Source: an uncultured bacterium
GTDB lineage: Bacteria; Elusimicrobiota; Elusimicrobia; Elusimicrobiales; Elusimicrobiaceae
Length of the DNA: 64,000 nt
NCBI GenBank assembly: GCA_949297775.1
Contig: CASFTM010000002.1
Span: forward strand, 101,249 to 165,248
Direction: 5' to 3'
The notes beneath the pieces are model-generated. The model was not told the DNA's origin. It saw nothing but the letters and a program-made list of their open reading frames with translations, and made no database searches. The position numbers and the translations under genes were made by a program. Shown in pieces: positions 25,137 to 35,066 of the stretch. Numbering within the stretch: position 1 is the stretch's first letter; each line of letters begins with the position of its first letter.

Positions 25137-25154
25137 AGCCCCCTCCTGGGCTTT

Positions 25155-25163
25155 ATTGTAGCA
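25155..25163 (-). promoter_or_regulatory. Extended -10 promoter of the TldD/TldE operon
   Basis: TGCTACAAT on the minus strand, 19 bases before the ATG at 25136, identical to the element at 7351-7359. Confidence 0.6.
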
Positions 25164-25173
25164 TAAAGAACAG

Positions 25174-25202
25174 TTGGAGCAGAAGCCAAAAAATGGTAAG
25201 AT
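25174..25202 (+). promoter_or_regulatory. tRNA-Thr promoter
   Basis: TTGGAG (25174-25179) and TAAGAT (25197-25202) are separated by 17 bases. The tRNA begins 14 bases after the -10. It overlaps the upstream part of the divergent TldD promoter. Confidence 0.5.
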
Positions 25203-25215
25203 ATTATATCTTTCC

Positions 25216-25288
25216 GCCGAGGTAGCTCAACTGGCAGAGCAACGGTTTTGTAAACCGTAGGTTGTGGGTTCGATTCCCATCCTCGGCT
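25216..25288 (+). tRNA. tRNA-Thr (anticodon TGT)
   Basis: A 73-base cloverleaf: acceptor GCCGAGG/CCTCGGC, D arm GCTC/GAGC, anticodon arm ACGGT-TTTGTAA-ACCGT with anticodon TGT, T arm GTGGG-TTCGATT-CCCAT, discriminator T. The CCA end is not encoded. An intrinsic terminator follows at once. Confidence 0.96.
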
Positions 25289-25294
25289 TTTTTT

Positions 25295-25314
25295 CCGCCC
25301 ACGGGCGGTTTTTT
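25295..25314 (+). terminator. Intrinsic terminator of tRNA-Thr
   Basis: CCGCCC-AC-GGGCGG followed by six Ts, seven bases after the tRNA. Confidence 0.85.
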
Positions 25315-25335
25315 ATTTTATCCTTTCCGCTAAAC

Positions 25336-25344
25336 TGCTATAAT
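25336..25344 (+). promoter_or_regulatory. Extended -10 promoter of the TerC gene
   Basis: TGCTATAAT. A second TATAAT at 25358-25363 could be an alternative -10. No manganese riboswitch structure is visible in the short leader. Confidence 0.5.
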
Positions 25345-25380
25345 TTTTATATCCCTTTATAATGGAGAAACCTAGCAAGA

Positions 25381-26316
25381 ATGGAACCTGTAACTACAAC
25401 CGTATCAGTCGCCATGTGGATTGCCTTTTGGGTAATTGTGCTGGCGGCTTTATTTATTGATTTAGCCGTACTTAACAAACACCACGGCAAAGTAAGCATG
25501 AAAGAAGCCGCGGTGATGGTATGCGCCTGGATTTCGTTAGCGGCGCTGTTTGGCGGAGCGATTTGGCTGGTGGAAGGGCCGCGCCACGCGCTGGAATTCT
25601 ACACGGGCTATGTGTTGGAATACTCGCTGTCGGTGGACAATATGTTCGTGTTTATTATGATTTTCAGCTACTTTGCCATTCCGCACAACTTGCAGCCCAA
25701 AGCGCTTTTATGGGGTATTTTAGGGGCAGTCGTACTGCGGTTTATTTTCATCTTCCTGGGTGTAAAATTGATTTCCATGTTCTCGTGGACGATTTACGTC
25801 TTCGGCGCACTGCTAGTATTTACCGCCGCCAAAATGCTGTTACAAAAAGAAGACGACAATTTTGACCCCAGCCAATCGTTTATTTTAAAAGTGCTTAAGA
25901 AGTTTATGCCGCTTAAAACTGATTACTACGGTGAAAATTTCTTCGTGCTGGAAAACGCCAAACGCTACGCCACCCCGCTGTTTGCGGCGGTGCTGGTGAT
26001 TGAAATGTCCGACCTGATTTTTGCGGTGGACTCTATCCCGGCGGTTTTGTCCATTACCCAGGACACTTTTTTGGTCTACTCGTCCAATATTTTTGCGATT
26101 ATCGGGCTGCGCTCGCTGTATTTTCTGCTGTCCGGTATGGCGGGCAAATTCCCGTATCTCAAATACGGCATTTCGGTTATTTTATTCTTCGTGGGCGTAA
26201 AAATGCTGATTTCGCACCATTTCAAAATCCCGGTTACGGCGTCGTTGGGCGTGATTGTGGGGATTTTGGCCCTGTCTATTTTGGCCAGCAAGTTTTTCCC
26301 GCCCAAAGAGGCCTAG
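25381..26316 (+). CDS. TerC/Alx family integral membrane protein
   Basis: A 311-residue protein with about nine membrane helices. Family motifs are conserved: EYSLSVDNMFVF near residue 80, and EMSDLIFAVDSIPAVL near residue 210, with paired aspartates within the membrane. TerC/Alx proteins are linked to manganese export and to metalation of exported proteins at the Sec translocon. A GGAG lies 13 bases before the ATG, rather far, so the start is slightly uncertain. The gene stands alone between tRNA-Thr and rpmB. Confidence 0.92.
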   Translation: MEPVTTTVSVAMWIAFWVIVLAALFIDLAVLNKHHGKVSMKEAAVMVCAWISLAALFGGAIWLVEGPRHALEFYTGYVLEYSLSVDNMFVFIMIFSYFAIPHNLQPKALLWGILGAVVLRFIFIFLGVKLISMFSWTIYVFGALLVFTAAKMLLQKEDDNFDPSQSFILKVLKKFMPLKTDYYGENFFVLENAKRYATPLFAAVLVIEMSDLIFAVDSIPAVLSITQDTFLVYSSNIFAIIGLRSLYFLLSGMAGKFPYLKYGISVILFFVGVKMLISHHFKIPVTASLGVIVGILALSILASKFFPPKEA

Positions 26317-26389
26317 GGCTGGACAGAACGGACATTTTTTTATTAGAATATAAGAACCAAATTTATTTCAGTGTATAAGGAAGGAAACT

Positions 26390-26584
26390 ATGGCGTATAA
26401 ATGTGCAGTGTGCGGCAAAGCCCCGGTATCCGGCGGCTCCTACAGCCACTCTAACTTGAGAACCAAAAGAAGCTTTAAACCGAACCTCCAGAAACAAAAA
26501 GTAGTCTTGGACGGCAAAACCCAGACTGCCTATGTGTGCACTGGCTGCATTAAAAGCGGTTTGGCCAAAAGACCCACCAAATAA
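26390..26584 (+). CDS. rpmB: Ribosomal protein bL28 (zinc-binding form)
   Basis: A 64-residue protein of the large ribosomal subunit. The N-terminus MAYKCAVCGKAPVSG with KRSFKPNLQ is typical of L28. Two CxxC pairs (CAVC and CTGC) mark the zinc-ribbon C+ form. An AAGGAA-type site precedes the ATG and a terminator follows 20 bases after the stop, so it is monocistronic. Confidence 0.96.
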   Translation: MAYKCAVCGKAPVSGGSYSHSNLRTKRSFKPNLQKQKVVLDGKTQTAYVCTGCIKSGLAKRPTK

Positions 26585-26602
26585 GTTATCTTTTTTGGAC
26601 AG

Positions 26603-26637
26603 AAAGCCCGTGCTTATTCCTTAGTGCGGGCTTTTTT
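26603..26637 (+). terminator. Intrinsic terminator of rpmB
   Basis: AAAGCCCG/CGGGCTTT stem with a longer loop and a run of six to seven Ts. Confidence 0.8.
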
Positions 26638-26658
26638 ATTAAAAAGGGGGGCCGTATT

Positions 26659-29025
26659 TTGACCAAACGTTTTTTATTGCTTGTTTTAACCGGATTACTG
26701 GCTGTTTCGTACGCGCGCGCGGAGGAAACCGCCCCGCAGGAAGTGGACCCGAACGGCCCGTGGATGATTTGTAACGTGGCGGTGGACGGACTGAAAAACA
26801 TCCGTTCCAAAACCGTAACCAAAGCCGCCCACGCCAAAAAAGGCGAACTGTACGAGCGTTATACCATTTCCGACGATATCCGCGATATTTCCGCCCTGGG
26901 CAATTTTGACCAGGTGGAAATTGACATTTCCCCCATGCCCGGCACCCGCGCCGATAAAGAAATCGGCGAAGAATACCCCTGCCACCGGCTGACGTACCTC
27001 GTTACCGAAAAACCGATTTTTGACCGCCTGACCTACGAAGGGCGCAAACACCTGGGCAAAGGCGCCATCACCCAGGCGATGACGCTCAAACTAAAAGACC
27101 CCTTTAACGAAGCCAAACTGCAGGCGGACCTGGACCGCATCAAAGCCAAATACGCCGAAAAGGGCTACATCAACGCCGACGTAAAATACGAACTGGAGCA
27201 GGACGAAAAGCTGGGCGTGGTGTATGTAAAACTCATCATTAACGAAGGCGAGCGCGTCCGCGTGAAAGCCGTCAACTTTACCGGCGAGGAAACGACCGAG
27301 CTCCCGACGGAAAAAATTCTTAAAAAAGCTTCCAACCGCCCCGGCAAAGTATTTAAACCTCAAAACCTGCAGAAAGATTGGGTGAAAATGATTCTCTACG
27401 GGCGCAACAAAGGGTATTCCGAATTTAACCTCTCCGCCCCCAACGTGGAAATGAACGACACCAAAACCGAAGCCACCATCACATACGAGCTGACCGAAGG
27501 TGAAAAAGTGGATTTCGGCACCGTTTCGTTTGAAGGCAACAACGTGTTTACGCCGGAAGAGCTGAACAAACAGGTCTATTTCCGCAACGGCTCCCTTTAC
27601 AACCAAAAGGATTTTGACGACACCATCACCGCCATCCAGGAACAATACGCCAACAAAGGCTACCTGCAAGTGCGCGTGAACCCCGTTAAAAACATTGAAA
27701 ACGGCAAATTAAACATCACGTTTGACATTTCCGAAGGACACATTTTCTACATTGACCACGTGGACGTAACCGGTTACGAAAAAACCAAAAAATACGTCTT
27801 CACGCGCGAACTGTCCATCCACCCCGGCGACTTGTACGATAACGAAAAAATCCGCCGCAGCCAAACCAAAATTTTAAACCTGGGGTTCATCAACGACGTC
27901 CAGATTGACCTGCAGCCCACCGCCGACCCGCAAAAAGTGGACCTGGGCTTTAACGTCGTGGAAGGCCGCCCCGGTATGTTCACCGCCGGGCTGGCGATGA
28001 GTTCTATGGACGGGCTGTACGGCGAAATTTCCATCAACCATATGAACCTGTTCGGGCGCGCGCAGCGGCTGTCTTTGCGCACGTTGTTCGGTAAAGAAAT
28101 TTTGGACTACACCGTTAGCTGGTCCACCCCGTGGATTTACGACAAGCCGACCTCGCTGGGCGTGGATTTGTTTAATACCCGCCGCTACCGCTCTTTCTCT
28201 ACCGAGAACCAAGCCTATACCGAAAAACGCCTCGGCGGACGCATTAAAGTAGGCCCGCGCTTTAACGACGATATTTACCAACTGTCGTTCGGCTATTCGC
28301 TGGAAAATATTGATATTTATGATATTGATCCCTTGTTCCAACCGCCAAATGCCAACCCCGGGGACAAAAATTATCTGCAAAAAGGGGACACGAATATGTC
28401 CACCCTCAGCGCAGATTTTGCCATAGACACGCGCGACAATATCTGGGACCCCACCCGCGGGTGGCGCAACTCTATTGGGTTAGCCATTGCCGGCGGCCCG
28501 ATTGGCGGCGATTTGGATTTGTGGTACTTAAACGCCCGCTCCATTTACAACCACACGGTGTGGAATGTGGGCGGAAACTACCCGATTGTATTTGTACTGT
28601 CCAACAAATTCGGCTCCGTGCAGGCCTACGGCCGCACCGACGAAGTACCCCCGTATGAAAAGTTCTTCCTGGGCGGCGCCGACACCATCCGCGGCTACGA
28701 GCGCGCGGGCGAAGTCGGCCCCGAATTTGGCGGCGATATGTATTACGTAATGAACGCGGAATTGCGCTTCCCGCTGGCGCGCGAAGGCCGGCGCAATATG
28801 GCGCAACTGGCGTTGTTCTTTGACTTGGGCAACTCGTGGAACAAATTTGACGATTTGGAATTTTCGCTGGGCCCGGATGAAAACCAGTTTAAAGCGGGCG
28901 TGGGCGTAGGCTTGCGCTTTACGACGCCGTCCCTGCCTATCCGCATAGACTGGGGGTACGGCCTCAACCATAAATCCAATGAGGACCGGTCCCACTTCTA
29001 CTTCAACATCTCTAATATGATGTAG
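26659..29025 (+). CDS. bamA: Outer-membrane protein assembly factor BamA
   Basis: A 788-residue Omp85 protein that inserts beta-barrel proteins into the outer membrane. The start codon is TTG, with GGGGGG seven bases upstream. The signal peptide ends after SYARA. About five POTRA domains occupy residues 40-440 and the barrel runs from about 450 to the end. The conserved barrel loop IRGYERAGEVGPEFGGD corresponds to the VRGF motif. It heads the lipid A module (OmpH-like gene seven bases downstream), the same order (bamA-skp-lpxD-fabZ-lpxA) as in proteobacteria. Confidence 0.96.
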   Translation: MTKRFLLLVLTGLLAVSYARAEETAPQEVDPNGPWMICNVAVDGLKNIRSKTVTKAAHAKKGELYERYTISDDIRDISALGNFDQVEIDISPMPGTRADKEIGEEYPCHRLTYLVTEKPIFDRLTYEGRKHLGKGAITQAMTLKLKDPFNEAKLQADLDRIKAKYAEKGYINADVKYELEQDEKLGVVYVKLIINEGERVRVKAVNFTGEETTELPTEKILKKASNRPGKVFKPQNLQKDWVKMILYGRNKGYSEFNLSAPNVEMNDTKTEATITYELTEGEKVDFGTVSFEGNNVFTPEELNKQVYFRNGSLYNQKDFDDTITAIQEQYANKGYLQVRVNPVKNIENGKLNITFDISEGHIFYIDHVDVTGYEKTKKYVFTRELSIHPGDLYDNEKIRRSQTKILNLGFINDVQIDLQPTADPQKVDLGFNVVEGRPGMFTAGLAMSSMDGLYGEISINHMNLFGRAQRLSLRTLFGKEILDYTVSWSTPWIYDKPTSLGVDLFNTRRYRSFSTENQAYTEKRLGGRIKVGPRFNDDIYQLSFGYSLENIDIYDIDPLFQPPNANPGDKNYLQKGDTNMSTLSADFAIDTRDNIWDPTRGWRNSIGLAIAGGPIGGDLDLWYLNARSIYNHTVWNVGGNYPIVFVLSNKFGSVQAYGRTDEVPPYEKFFLGGADTIRGYERAGEVGPEFGGDMYYVMNAELRFPLAREGRRNMAQLALFFDLGNSWNKFDDLEFSLGPDENQFKAGVGVGLRFTTPSLPIRIDWGYGLNHKSNEDRSHFYFNISNMM

Positions 29026-29032
29026 GAGGCGT

Positions 29033-30079
29033 ATGAAAAAGCTGTGGCTGTTTTTGACGGTGATTGGATTAGCGGCGCCGCTGAGCGCGCAGGAAACTTC
29101 TGCGGATAAATTATCCACCGAAGAAGCTGCCGCCGTGGCTGCCATTTTAGCTAAAAACGCCGCCCAGCAGGCCGAGGATAAAATCGTCCTGCCGGAAGCA
29201 ACCAAACAGCAAGCATTTGACGAAGTCAACCCGCCTGCGGCAAAGGCCGAACCGGAGCCAAAAGCCGGCGGGACCGCTTCTTCCGCGCAAAGCGCTGCCT
29301 CCGCCCCTCTCACTGCGCCGGCGGACAGCCAGCCCCAAACCGCGGCGGCCCAGCCGCAGAGCAGCCCTTCTTTGGCAGATACCGGTTCAAACGCGCCTCA
29401 ATCTGCGCCGGAAACCGATGAACCCGCAGGCGAACCGCTGAAATGCCTGACGGTGGCCTTTATTGACATAGACGAAGCGTTCAACGAGCACCCGCGCACC
29501 ATTGCCGTAAAAGAACAAATCCGGCTGAAGATTTTATCCAAGGAAGAAGAAGTCCGCGGCGCCAAGGACCTAATTGAAGTGCTGGAAGCGGAAAACCAAC
29601 GCCTGGCTACGCAGGTGCGGGAGTTAAAACCGTTCTATGAACGTATTGTGGTAGAGCCGCAGCCGCTGCTGCCCAAAATAGAAGAAAGCGCCGATTCGCT
29701 GTTGCTGGGCAATGTGCTGAATCGGCTGACGTTTTCGGGCGCGGAAATTTTATCCACCAGCCCGCTCAATACGCCAGCAGAATTGGATGATTTGACGGCG
29801 CGCATCGCCGCGAATAAAAAAATTATTGCAGAACGCAGCTTTTTTATTGATAATTATAAATATAATACGCGTGAAGAAATTTTAAAGCTGGAAAAGAAAG
29901 AAGTAAACGAGATTTTAAAAGACATCTATACCGAAATTAAATCCTTCGCCCAAAAGAGAAACATCGGCGCGATTGTTCGGAAAGATGAAATTCTCTACGG
30001 AGAAAAGCCGGTCAATGTGACCAACGACTTTATTAACCGGCTCAAAAAAGCTAAAAAATACCGCAAACGCGGCAAATAG
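29033..30079 (+). CDS. OmpH/Skp-like periplasmic protein with N-terminal linker
   Basis: A 348-residue exported protein (cleavage after PLSAQ). Skp is normally about 160 residues. Here a Pro/Ala/Gln-rich region (about 45-140) precedes the OmpH-like core. The core starts at CLTVAFIDIDEAFNEHP and continues through a long coiled coil to EIKSFAQKRNIGAIVRKDEILY (in part), the usual OmpH end strand. Skp holds unfolded barrel proteins for BamA. Position between bamA and lpxD supports this role. The added linker and the insertion in the middle of the coiled coil are atypical. Confidence 0.82.
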   Translation: MKKLWLFLTVIGLAAPLSAQETSADKLSTEEAAAVAAILAKNAAQQAEDKIVLPEATKQQAFDEVNPPAAKAEPEPKAGGTASSAQSAASAPLTAPADSQPQTAAAQPQSSPSLADTGSNAPQSAPETDEPAGEPLKCLTVAFIDIDEAFNEHPRTIAVKEQIRLKILSKEEEVRGAKDLIEVLEAENQRLATQVRELKPFYERIVVEPQPLLPKIEESADSLLLGNVLNRLTFSGAEILSTSPLNTPAELDDLTARIAANKKIIAERSFFIDNYKYNTREEILKLEKKEVNEILKDIYTEIKSFAQKRNIGAIVRKDEILYGEKPVNVTNDFINRLKKAKKYRKRGK

Positions 30080-30090
30080 AGGTTTATCTT

Positions 30091-31167
30091 ATGCTTAACC
30101 TGACCTTGGCAGAACTTTCCCGCATCACCGGCGCCGAAGCCGCCGCCCAAACCGACGTAACCGTCCGCGAGCTCTGCTCGCTGGAGGACGCCCGCGAAGG
30201 AGGCATTTGTTACTTAACCTCCTTGGACAAAACCGATTTTTTAAAAGATTTAAAAGCCTCCGTGCTTATCGTGCCCGAGGCCGCCAAAGGGCAGGAGCTG
30301 CCCTTCCCGGGCGTATTGCTCTACGCCAAAAACCCAGAATGGGCGTTTATTCTGCTGATGAAATATGTGGACACGCAAAAACAGAAACATACGCCCGGCA
30401 TCCACCCCACCGCCGTCATCAGTCCTTCCGCCAAGCTGGGGGCGGATGTATCCGTGGGGGCCTACAGCGTGGTTGAGGACGGCGTAACCGTGGGCGACGG
30501 GACCGTCATTTTCCCGCAGTGCTACATTGGAAAGAATGTAGTCATCGGCAAACACTGCTGCATTTATCCGCAGGTAGTCATCCGCGAAGAATGCGTACTA
30601 AAAGACTACGTCATTTTGCAGGCGGGGGCCAAAATCGGCTCGGACGGATTTGGGTTCACCTTCCACGAAGGCCGGCACCAAAAAATCCCGCAAATCGGCA
30701 ATGTGGTGTTGGGCAACGATGTGGAAGTACAGTCCAATTCCTGCATTGACCGCGCCAAAATAGCCAGCACGTATATTGGCGACAACACCAAGATAGACAA
30801 TCTGGTGCAGGTGGGGCATAACGTAAAAGTAGGAATGAGCACCATTATGTGCGCCCAGGTCGGCGTAGCCGGCACGACGGACATCGGCAACGGCGTCATT
30901 TTGGCGGGCCAAGTGGGTTTGGCAGGCCATATGACGATTGGCGACCGGGTGCAAATCGGCGCCCAATCCGGTGTGATTTCCTCTATTCCGGCGGGGCAGG
31001 TGTATTTTGGGTATCCGGCTATGCCTCAGCGCGAAGCGTTCAAACAGCAAGCGGTGTTGCGCAAACTGCCGGAAATGTATAAAGAATTCCGCGCGATGAA
31101 AAAAGAAGCCGAAGAAATCAAAAATTTATCGTTTTTTGGAAAAATTAAAAAATTGCTAGGATTTTAA
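30091..31167 (+). CDS. lpxD: UDP-3-O-acylglucosamine N-acyltransferase
   Basis: A 358-residue lipid A enzyme adding the N-linked acyl chain. An N-terminal uridine-binding domain (about 1-100) precedes a left-handed beta helix of hexapeptide repeats (about 105-310, for example AKLGADVSVGAYSVV and QVGVAGTTDIGNGVILAGQ). The catalytic His is expected in VQVGHNVKVG. A C-terminal helix follows. It is part of a tight operon, with lpxC starting two bases after the stop. Confidence 0.95.
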   Translation: MLNLTLAELSRITGAEAAAQTDVTVRELCSLEDAREGGICYLTSLDKTDFLKDLKASVLIVPEAAKGQELPFPGVLLYAKNPEWAFILLMKYVDTQKQKHTPGIHPTAVISPSAKLGADVSVGAYSVVEDGVTVGDGTVIFPQCYIGKNVVIGKHCCIYPQVVIREECVLKDYVILQAGAKIGSDGFGFTFHEGRHQKIPQIGNVVLGNDVEVQSNSCIDRAKIASTYIGDNTKIDNLVQVGHNVKVGMSTIMCAQVGVAGTTDIGNGVILAGQVGLAGHMTIGDRVQIGAQSGVISSIPAGQVYFGYPAMPQREAFKQQAVLRKLPEMYKEFRAMKKEAEEIKNLSFFGKIKKLLGF

Positions 31168-31169
31168 CT

Positions 31170-31994
31170 ATGAGAAAAACGCTTTCTTCCCCCGCCGTCG
31201 TAAGCGGCATCGGCCTGCATACGGGCGTCCCCGCTACGATGACGTTTAAACCCGCCGAAAACGGCATTACCTTCTTGCGCACGGACATCCCCGGCGCCAA
31301 GCCGATAGAAGCGTTGGCCCAAAACGTGGGTTCTACGCTGCGCGGCACCAACTTAAAAAACGAAACCGCTGAAGTTTGCACGGTGGAACACGCGCTTTCT
31401 GCGCTGCACGCGCTGGGCGTTACGGACGCAGCGGTGGAAATGGACGGGCCCGAACCGCCGGTAACCGACGGGGCCAGCGACGTCTATGTAGCGGCCTTGC
31501 AAAAAGCCGGGCTGAAAGAAATCCCCGCGGAACAGCCGCTTTTAAACATCAAACAAAAAATCACCTATTCCTGCGGCAATATCGTCTATACCGCCGAACC
31601 CGCCGATAAGCTGACGTTTACGTTTTTGTTCTTGCACAAACATCCCTTGGTCAGCCGGCAGGAATTTACGCTGGAGTTTACGCCGGAAAACTATATCCGG
31701 GAAATTGCCCGCGCGCGTACCTTTGGGTTTGAAGAAGAACTGGCTTTCCTAAAAGCGCACGGGCTGGCCAAAGGCGGCAATTTGGAAAATGCCGTCATCG
31801 TGGGGAAAGACAAATTTATCAACGAACTGCGTTACCAAGACGAATTGGTACGCCATAAAATTTTAGACCTGGTGGGCGACTTAAGCCTTACCGGGCGCAA
31901 ACTGCCGCCGCTTAAAATCACCTGTGCCTGCGGCGGGCACAAACATAACGTTATTTTTGCCAAAATTCTGTTGGCAAATTCGGAGGACAAATGA
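31170..31994 (+). CDS. lpxC: UDP-3-O-acyl-N-acetylglucosamine deacetylase
   Basis: A 274-residue zinc amidase, the committed step of lipid A synthesis. The zinc ligands can be placed as H74 (VEHALSALHALG), H229 and D233 (RHKILDLVGDL). The conserved GIGLHTG near the start is present, as is the FGFEEELAFLKAHGLAKGG segment, quoted in part. The length is slightly shorter than the E. coli enzyme (305), mainly in loops. The stop overlaps the fabZ start by four bases; in some bacteria lpxC and fabZ are fused. Confidence 0.95.
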   Translation: MRKTLSSPAVVSGIGLHTGVPATMTFKPAENGITFLRTDIPGAKPIEALAQNVGSTLRGTNLKNETAEVCTVEHALSALHALGVTDAAVEMDGPEPPVTDGASDVYVAALQKAGLKEIPAEQPLLNIKQKITYSCGNIVYTAEPADKLTFTFLFLHKHPLVSRQEFTLEFTPENYIREIARARTFGFEEELAFLKAHGLAKGGNLENAVIVGKDKFINELRYQDELVRHKILDLVGDLSLTGRKLPPLKITCACGGHKHNVIFAKILLANSEDK

Positions 31995-32482
31995 GCGCGA
32001 AATCCGCCAGTTTAAAAGAATTCCTTACGCTTCCCGCGCAGGTAACTTACGATAAAGAACATATTATGCGCAACATTCCCCACCGCGAGCCGTTTTTGCT
32101 CGTGGATGAGGTGCGCGAACTGGAGCCAAACAGCAAATATGTCGGTATCCGCCACGTACGGGCGGATGAATACTATTTTAAAGGCCATTTTCCCGGACGG
32201 CCGGTTATGCCGGGCGTACTGGTGATAGAAAGTATGTCCCAGGCGTTTGGCGGGGCCATTATGAGCCGCACCGTAGGAGAAAAGAAAGGGATTCCCTTGT
32301 TTTTAAGTATTGAAGAAGCCAAATTCCGCGGGATGGTGCAGCCCGGCGACACGCTGGAAATGCCCATTGAAGTACTGCGGCTGGGTAAAATTTCCAAAAT
32401 TTATGCGGAAGCTTACGTGAACGGCAAGTTGTGCGCGCAAGCCACCCTGAATTTTATCTTAGGAGAAACTTCCCATGTCTAA
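31991..32482 (+). CDS. fabZ: 3-hydroxyacyl-ACP dehydratase
   Basis: A 163-residue hot-dog fold dehydratase of fatty-acid elongation. The catalytic His lies in NIPHREPFLLVDEV and the catalytic Glu in PGVLVIESMSQ; HFPGRPVMPG matches the family. It competes with LpxA/LpxD for hydroxyacyl-ACP, which explains its place in the lipid A operon. It overlaps lpxC (ATGA) and lpxA (8 bases). Confidence 0.95.
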   Translation: MSAKSASLKEFLTLPAQVTYDKEHIMRNIPHREPFLLVDEVRELEPNSKYVGIRHVRADEYYFKGHFPGRPVMPGVLVIESMSQAFGGAIMSRTVGEKKGIPLFLSIEEAKFRGMVQPGDTLEMPIEVLRLGKISKIYAEAYVNGKLCAQATLNFILGETSHV

Positions 32483-33272
32483 CATTCACCCCACGGCTAT
32501 TATTGACCCCTCCGCCCAAATTGATCCGTCCACCGTTATCGGGCCGTATACGATTATCGGCAAAGGTGTGGTCATCGGCAAAAACAACCACATCGGCCCC
32601 TACTGCGTGATTGAAAACACCACCATGGGCGACGGCAACGAACTGATTGCCAGTTCGTTTATCGGTGTGAAACCGCAGGATTTGTCTTATAAAGACGAAC
32701 CCACCCGCGTTACGATTGGCAACGGCAACAAAATCCGCGAATGCGTTACCATTCACCGCTCCACCAAGCTGGATATTCCCACTTCTATCGGCAACAACTG
32801 CCTACTGATGGCTAACGCCCATATCGCGCACGACTGCCACTTGGGCAACAATATCATCATCGCCAACAGCACCGGCGTAGCCGGGCATGTGGTGGTGGAA
32901 GACCGCGTGGTTATGTCCGGAATGGTAGGCATCCACCAATTTGTACGCGTAGGCACGATGGCTATGCTTTCGGGCGGGGCGATGCTGCCGCTGGACATTC
33001 CTCCGTATTGTATTGCTCAAGGGGAACGCGCCCGCTTGGTCGGGTTAAACCTGGTGGGGCTGCGCCGCGGGGGCTTATCGCGCGAAACGATTGCAGAAAT
33101 CAAACACGCCTACAAAACTCTCTTCCGCAGCGGCAAACGCCTGCAGGAAGCCATGGACGAGCTGGAAGCCCAACACCCTTGCAAAGAAGTGCAGCATATG
33201 ATTGATTTCTGCCGCGCTTCCAACCGCGGGGTGGCCACCGCCAAACTGAAAATGCACGAAAATGACGACTAA
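32475..33272 (+). CDS. lpxA: UDP-N-acetylglucosamine acyltransferase
   Basis: A 265-residue hexapeptide-repeat enzyme catalysing the first step of lipid A synthesis. The left-handed helix occupies residues 1-190 (IHPTAIIDPSAQIDPS at the start). The catalytic His is in ANAHIAHDCHLGNN. A C-terminal helical domain completes trimer packing. Length equals the family norm (E. coli 262). The ribosome site AGGAG lies inside the end of fabZ. The gene overlaps lpxI by 11 bases. Confidence 0.96.
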   Translation: MSNIHPTAIIDPSAQIDPSTVIGPYTIIGKGVVIGKNNHIGPYCVIENTTMGDGNELIASSFIGVKPQDLSYKDEPTRVTIGNGNKIRECVTIHRSTKLDIPTSIGNNCLLMANAHIAHDCHLGNNIIIANSTGVAGHVVVEDRVVMSGMVGIHQFVRVGTMAMLSGGAMLPLDIPPYCIAQGERARLVGLNLVGLRRGGLSRETIAEIKHAYKTLFRSGKRLQEAMDELEAQHPCKEVQHMIDFCRASNRGVATAKLKMHENDD

Positions 33273-34089
33273 CAAAATCGGCCTGATTGCCGGCGAAGGC
33301 AAAATGCCCGTGTACATCGCTCAAAAAGCGGCGTCCAAGGGATATGAAGTGTACGTCGCCGGCGCCAAAGGCAACGCCAAAGAAGAAGATTTTAAAACCT
33401 GCGCCCGCGTGTTCCAGTCGTTTCGGCTGGGGCAGCTGGGCGCCGGGATACAATTCTTCAAAAAATACGGCGTTACCCGCGTGGTAATGGCGGGGCGCGT
33501 GCAGCACACCTCCATTTTTTCCAACTTAATGCCGGATTTGCGGGGAGCTAAGTTTTTGGCTTCCTTAAAAAATATGCAAACCAAAAACATCCTATCGCGG
33601 GTTATGGACGAATTTAAAAAAGACGGCATTGAGTTTGAAAATTCCGCTTTATTTTTGGAAGATTTTATGCCGCAAAAAGGCGTGTTATCCGCCCGCACCC
33701 CCACCCCGGAAGAAGAACAGGCCGCAGCCTTTGGTTATAAAATCGCAAAAGCGATTGCCGCGCTGGATATCGGGCTGACGTGCGTAGTCAGCCAAAACGC
33801 CGTCATCGCCGTAGAAGGAATGGAAGGGACGGACCGCTGCATTTTGCGCGCCGGAGAACTGTACACAAATTCAGCTGAAAAAAAATCCGCCGTAGCGGTT
33901 GTCAAAGTCGCCCGGCCGGACCAGGACAGCCGCTTTGATTTGCCGGTTATCGGCAAAGGCACGGTGGAAAGCGTCCGAAAAGCCGGGTTTGGCGTATTGG
34001 CGTTTGAAGCCGGCAAAACCCTGGTGCTGGATTTGGAAGAAGTCATCCAACTGGCGGACAAATATAAAATCTGCTTAATGGCGCTATAA
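33262..34089 (+). CDS. lpxI: UDP-2,3-diacylglucosamine pyrophosphatase LpxI
   Basis: A 275-residue protein of the LpxI family (DUF1009), which hydrolyses UDP-2,3-diacylglucosamine to lipid X in bacteria lacking LpxH. The N-terminal IGLIAGEGKMPV segment and the central QNAVIAVEGMEGTDRCILRAG region (quoted in part) match, including the acidic EGMEGTD motif of the catalytic domain. It is the last gene of the bamA-lpx module and is followed by a terminator. LpxB and LpxK are not in the window. Confidence 0.94.
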   Translation: MTTNKIGLIAGEGKMPVYIAQKAASKGYEVYVAGAKGNAKEEDFKTCARVFQSFRLGQLGAGIQFFKKYGVTRVVMAGRVQHTSIFSNLMPDLRGAKFLASLKNMQTKNILSRVMDEFKKDGIEFENSALFLEDFMPQKGVLSARTPTPEEEQAAAFGYKIAKAIAALDIGLTCVVSQNAVIAVEGMEGTDRCILRAGELYTNSAEKKSAVAVVKVARPDQDSRFDLPVIGKGTVESVRKAGFGVLAFEAGKTLVLDLEEVIQLADKYKICLMAL

Positions 34090-34175
34090 AAGCGCCGCCT
34101 TTCCACGGACTAATATTTTTATACAGCTGCCCCGTGGGGCTTTCTAATATACAAAGCCCCCAACCGCTCCTTTTT

Positions 34176-34196
34176 CCCCGATTTTTCGGGGCTTTT
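34176..34196 (+). terminator. Intrinsic terminator after lpxI
   Basis: CCCCGA-TTTT-TCGGGG followed by CTTTTC; a modest stem with short T run. Confidence 0.65.
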
Positions 34197-34293
34197 CATT
34201 TTGCTTTCTTTATGATAGGATGTTAATAGGAAGTCTCTCGCCCAAGGACGGGAGAGCGTTCTATGTATTTTTAATAAAAAGAGGATTTTTAAA

Positions 34294-35049
<756 letters not shown>

Positions 35050-35066
35050 TCCGAAAGGAGTTTCGT

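Noticed and set aside
25345..25380. Manganese riboswitch (yybP-ykoY type) upstream of the TerC gene
   Set aside because: The leader is only about 30 bases, too short for the known structure, and its conserved sequence blocks are not seen.
28528..29313. Minus-strand open frame of 261 codons across the bamA/OmpH-like junction
   Set aside because: It is antisense to two strong genes and shows no domain; judged a shadow frame.
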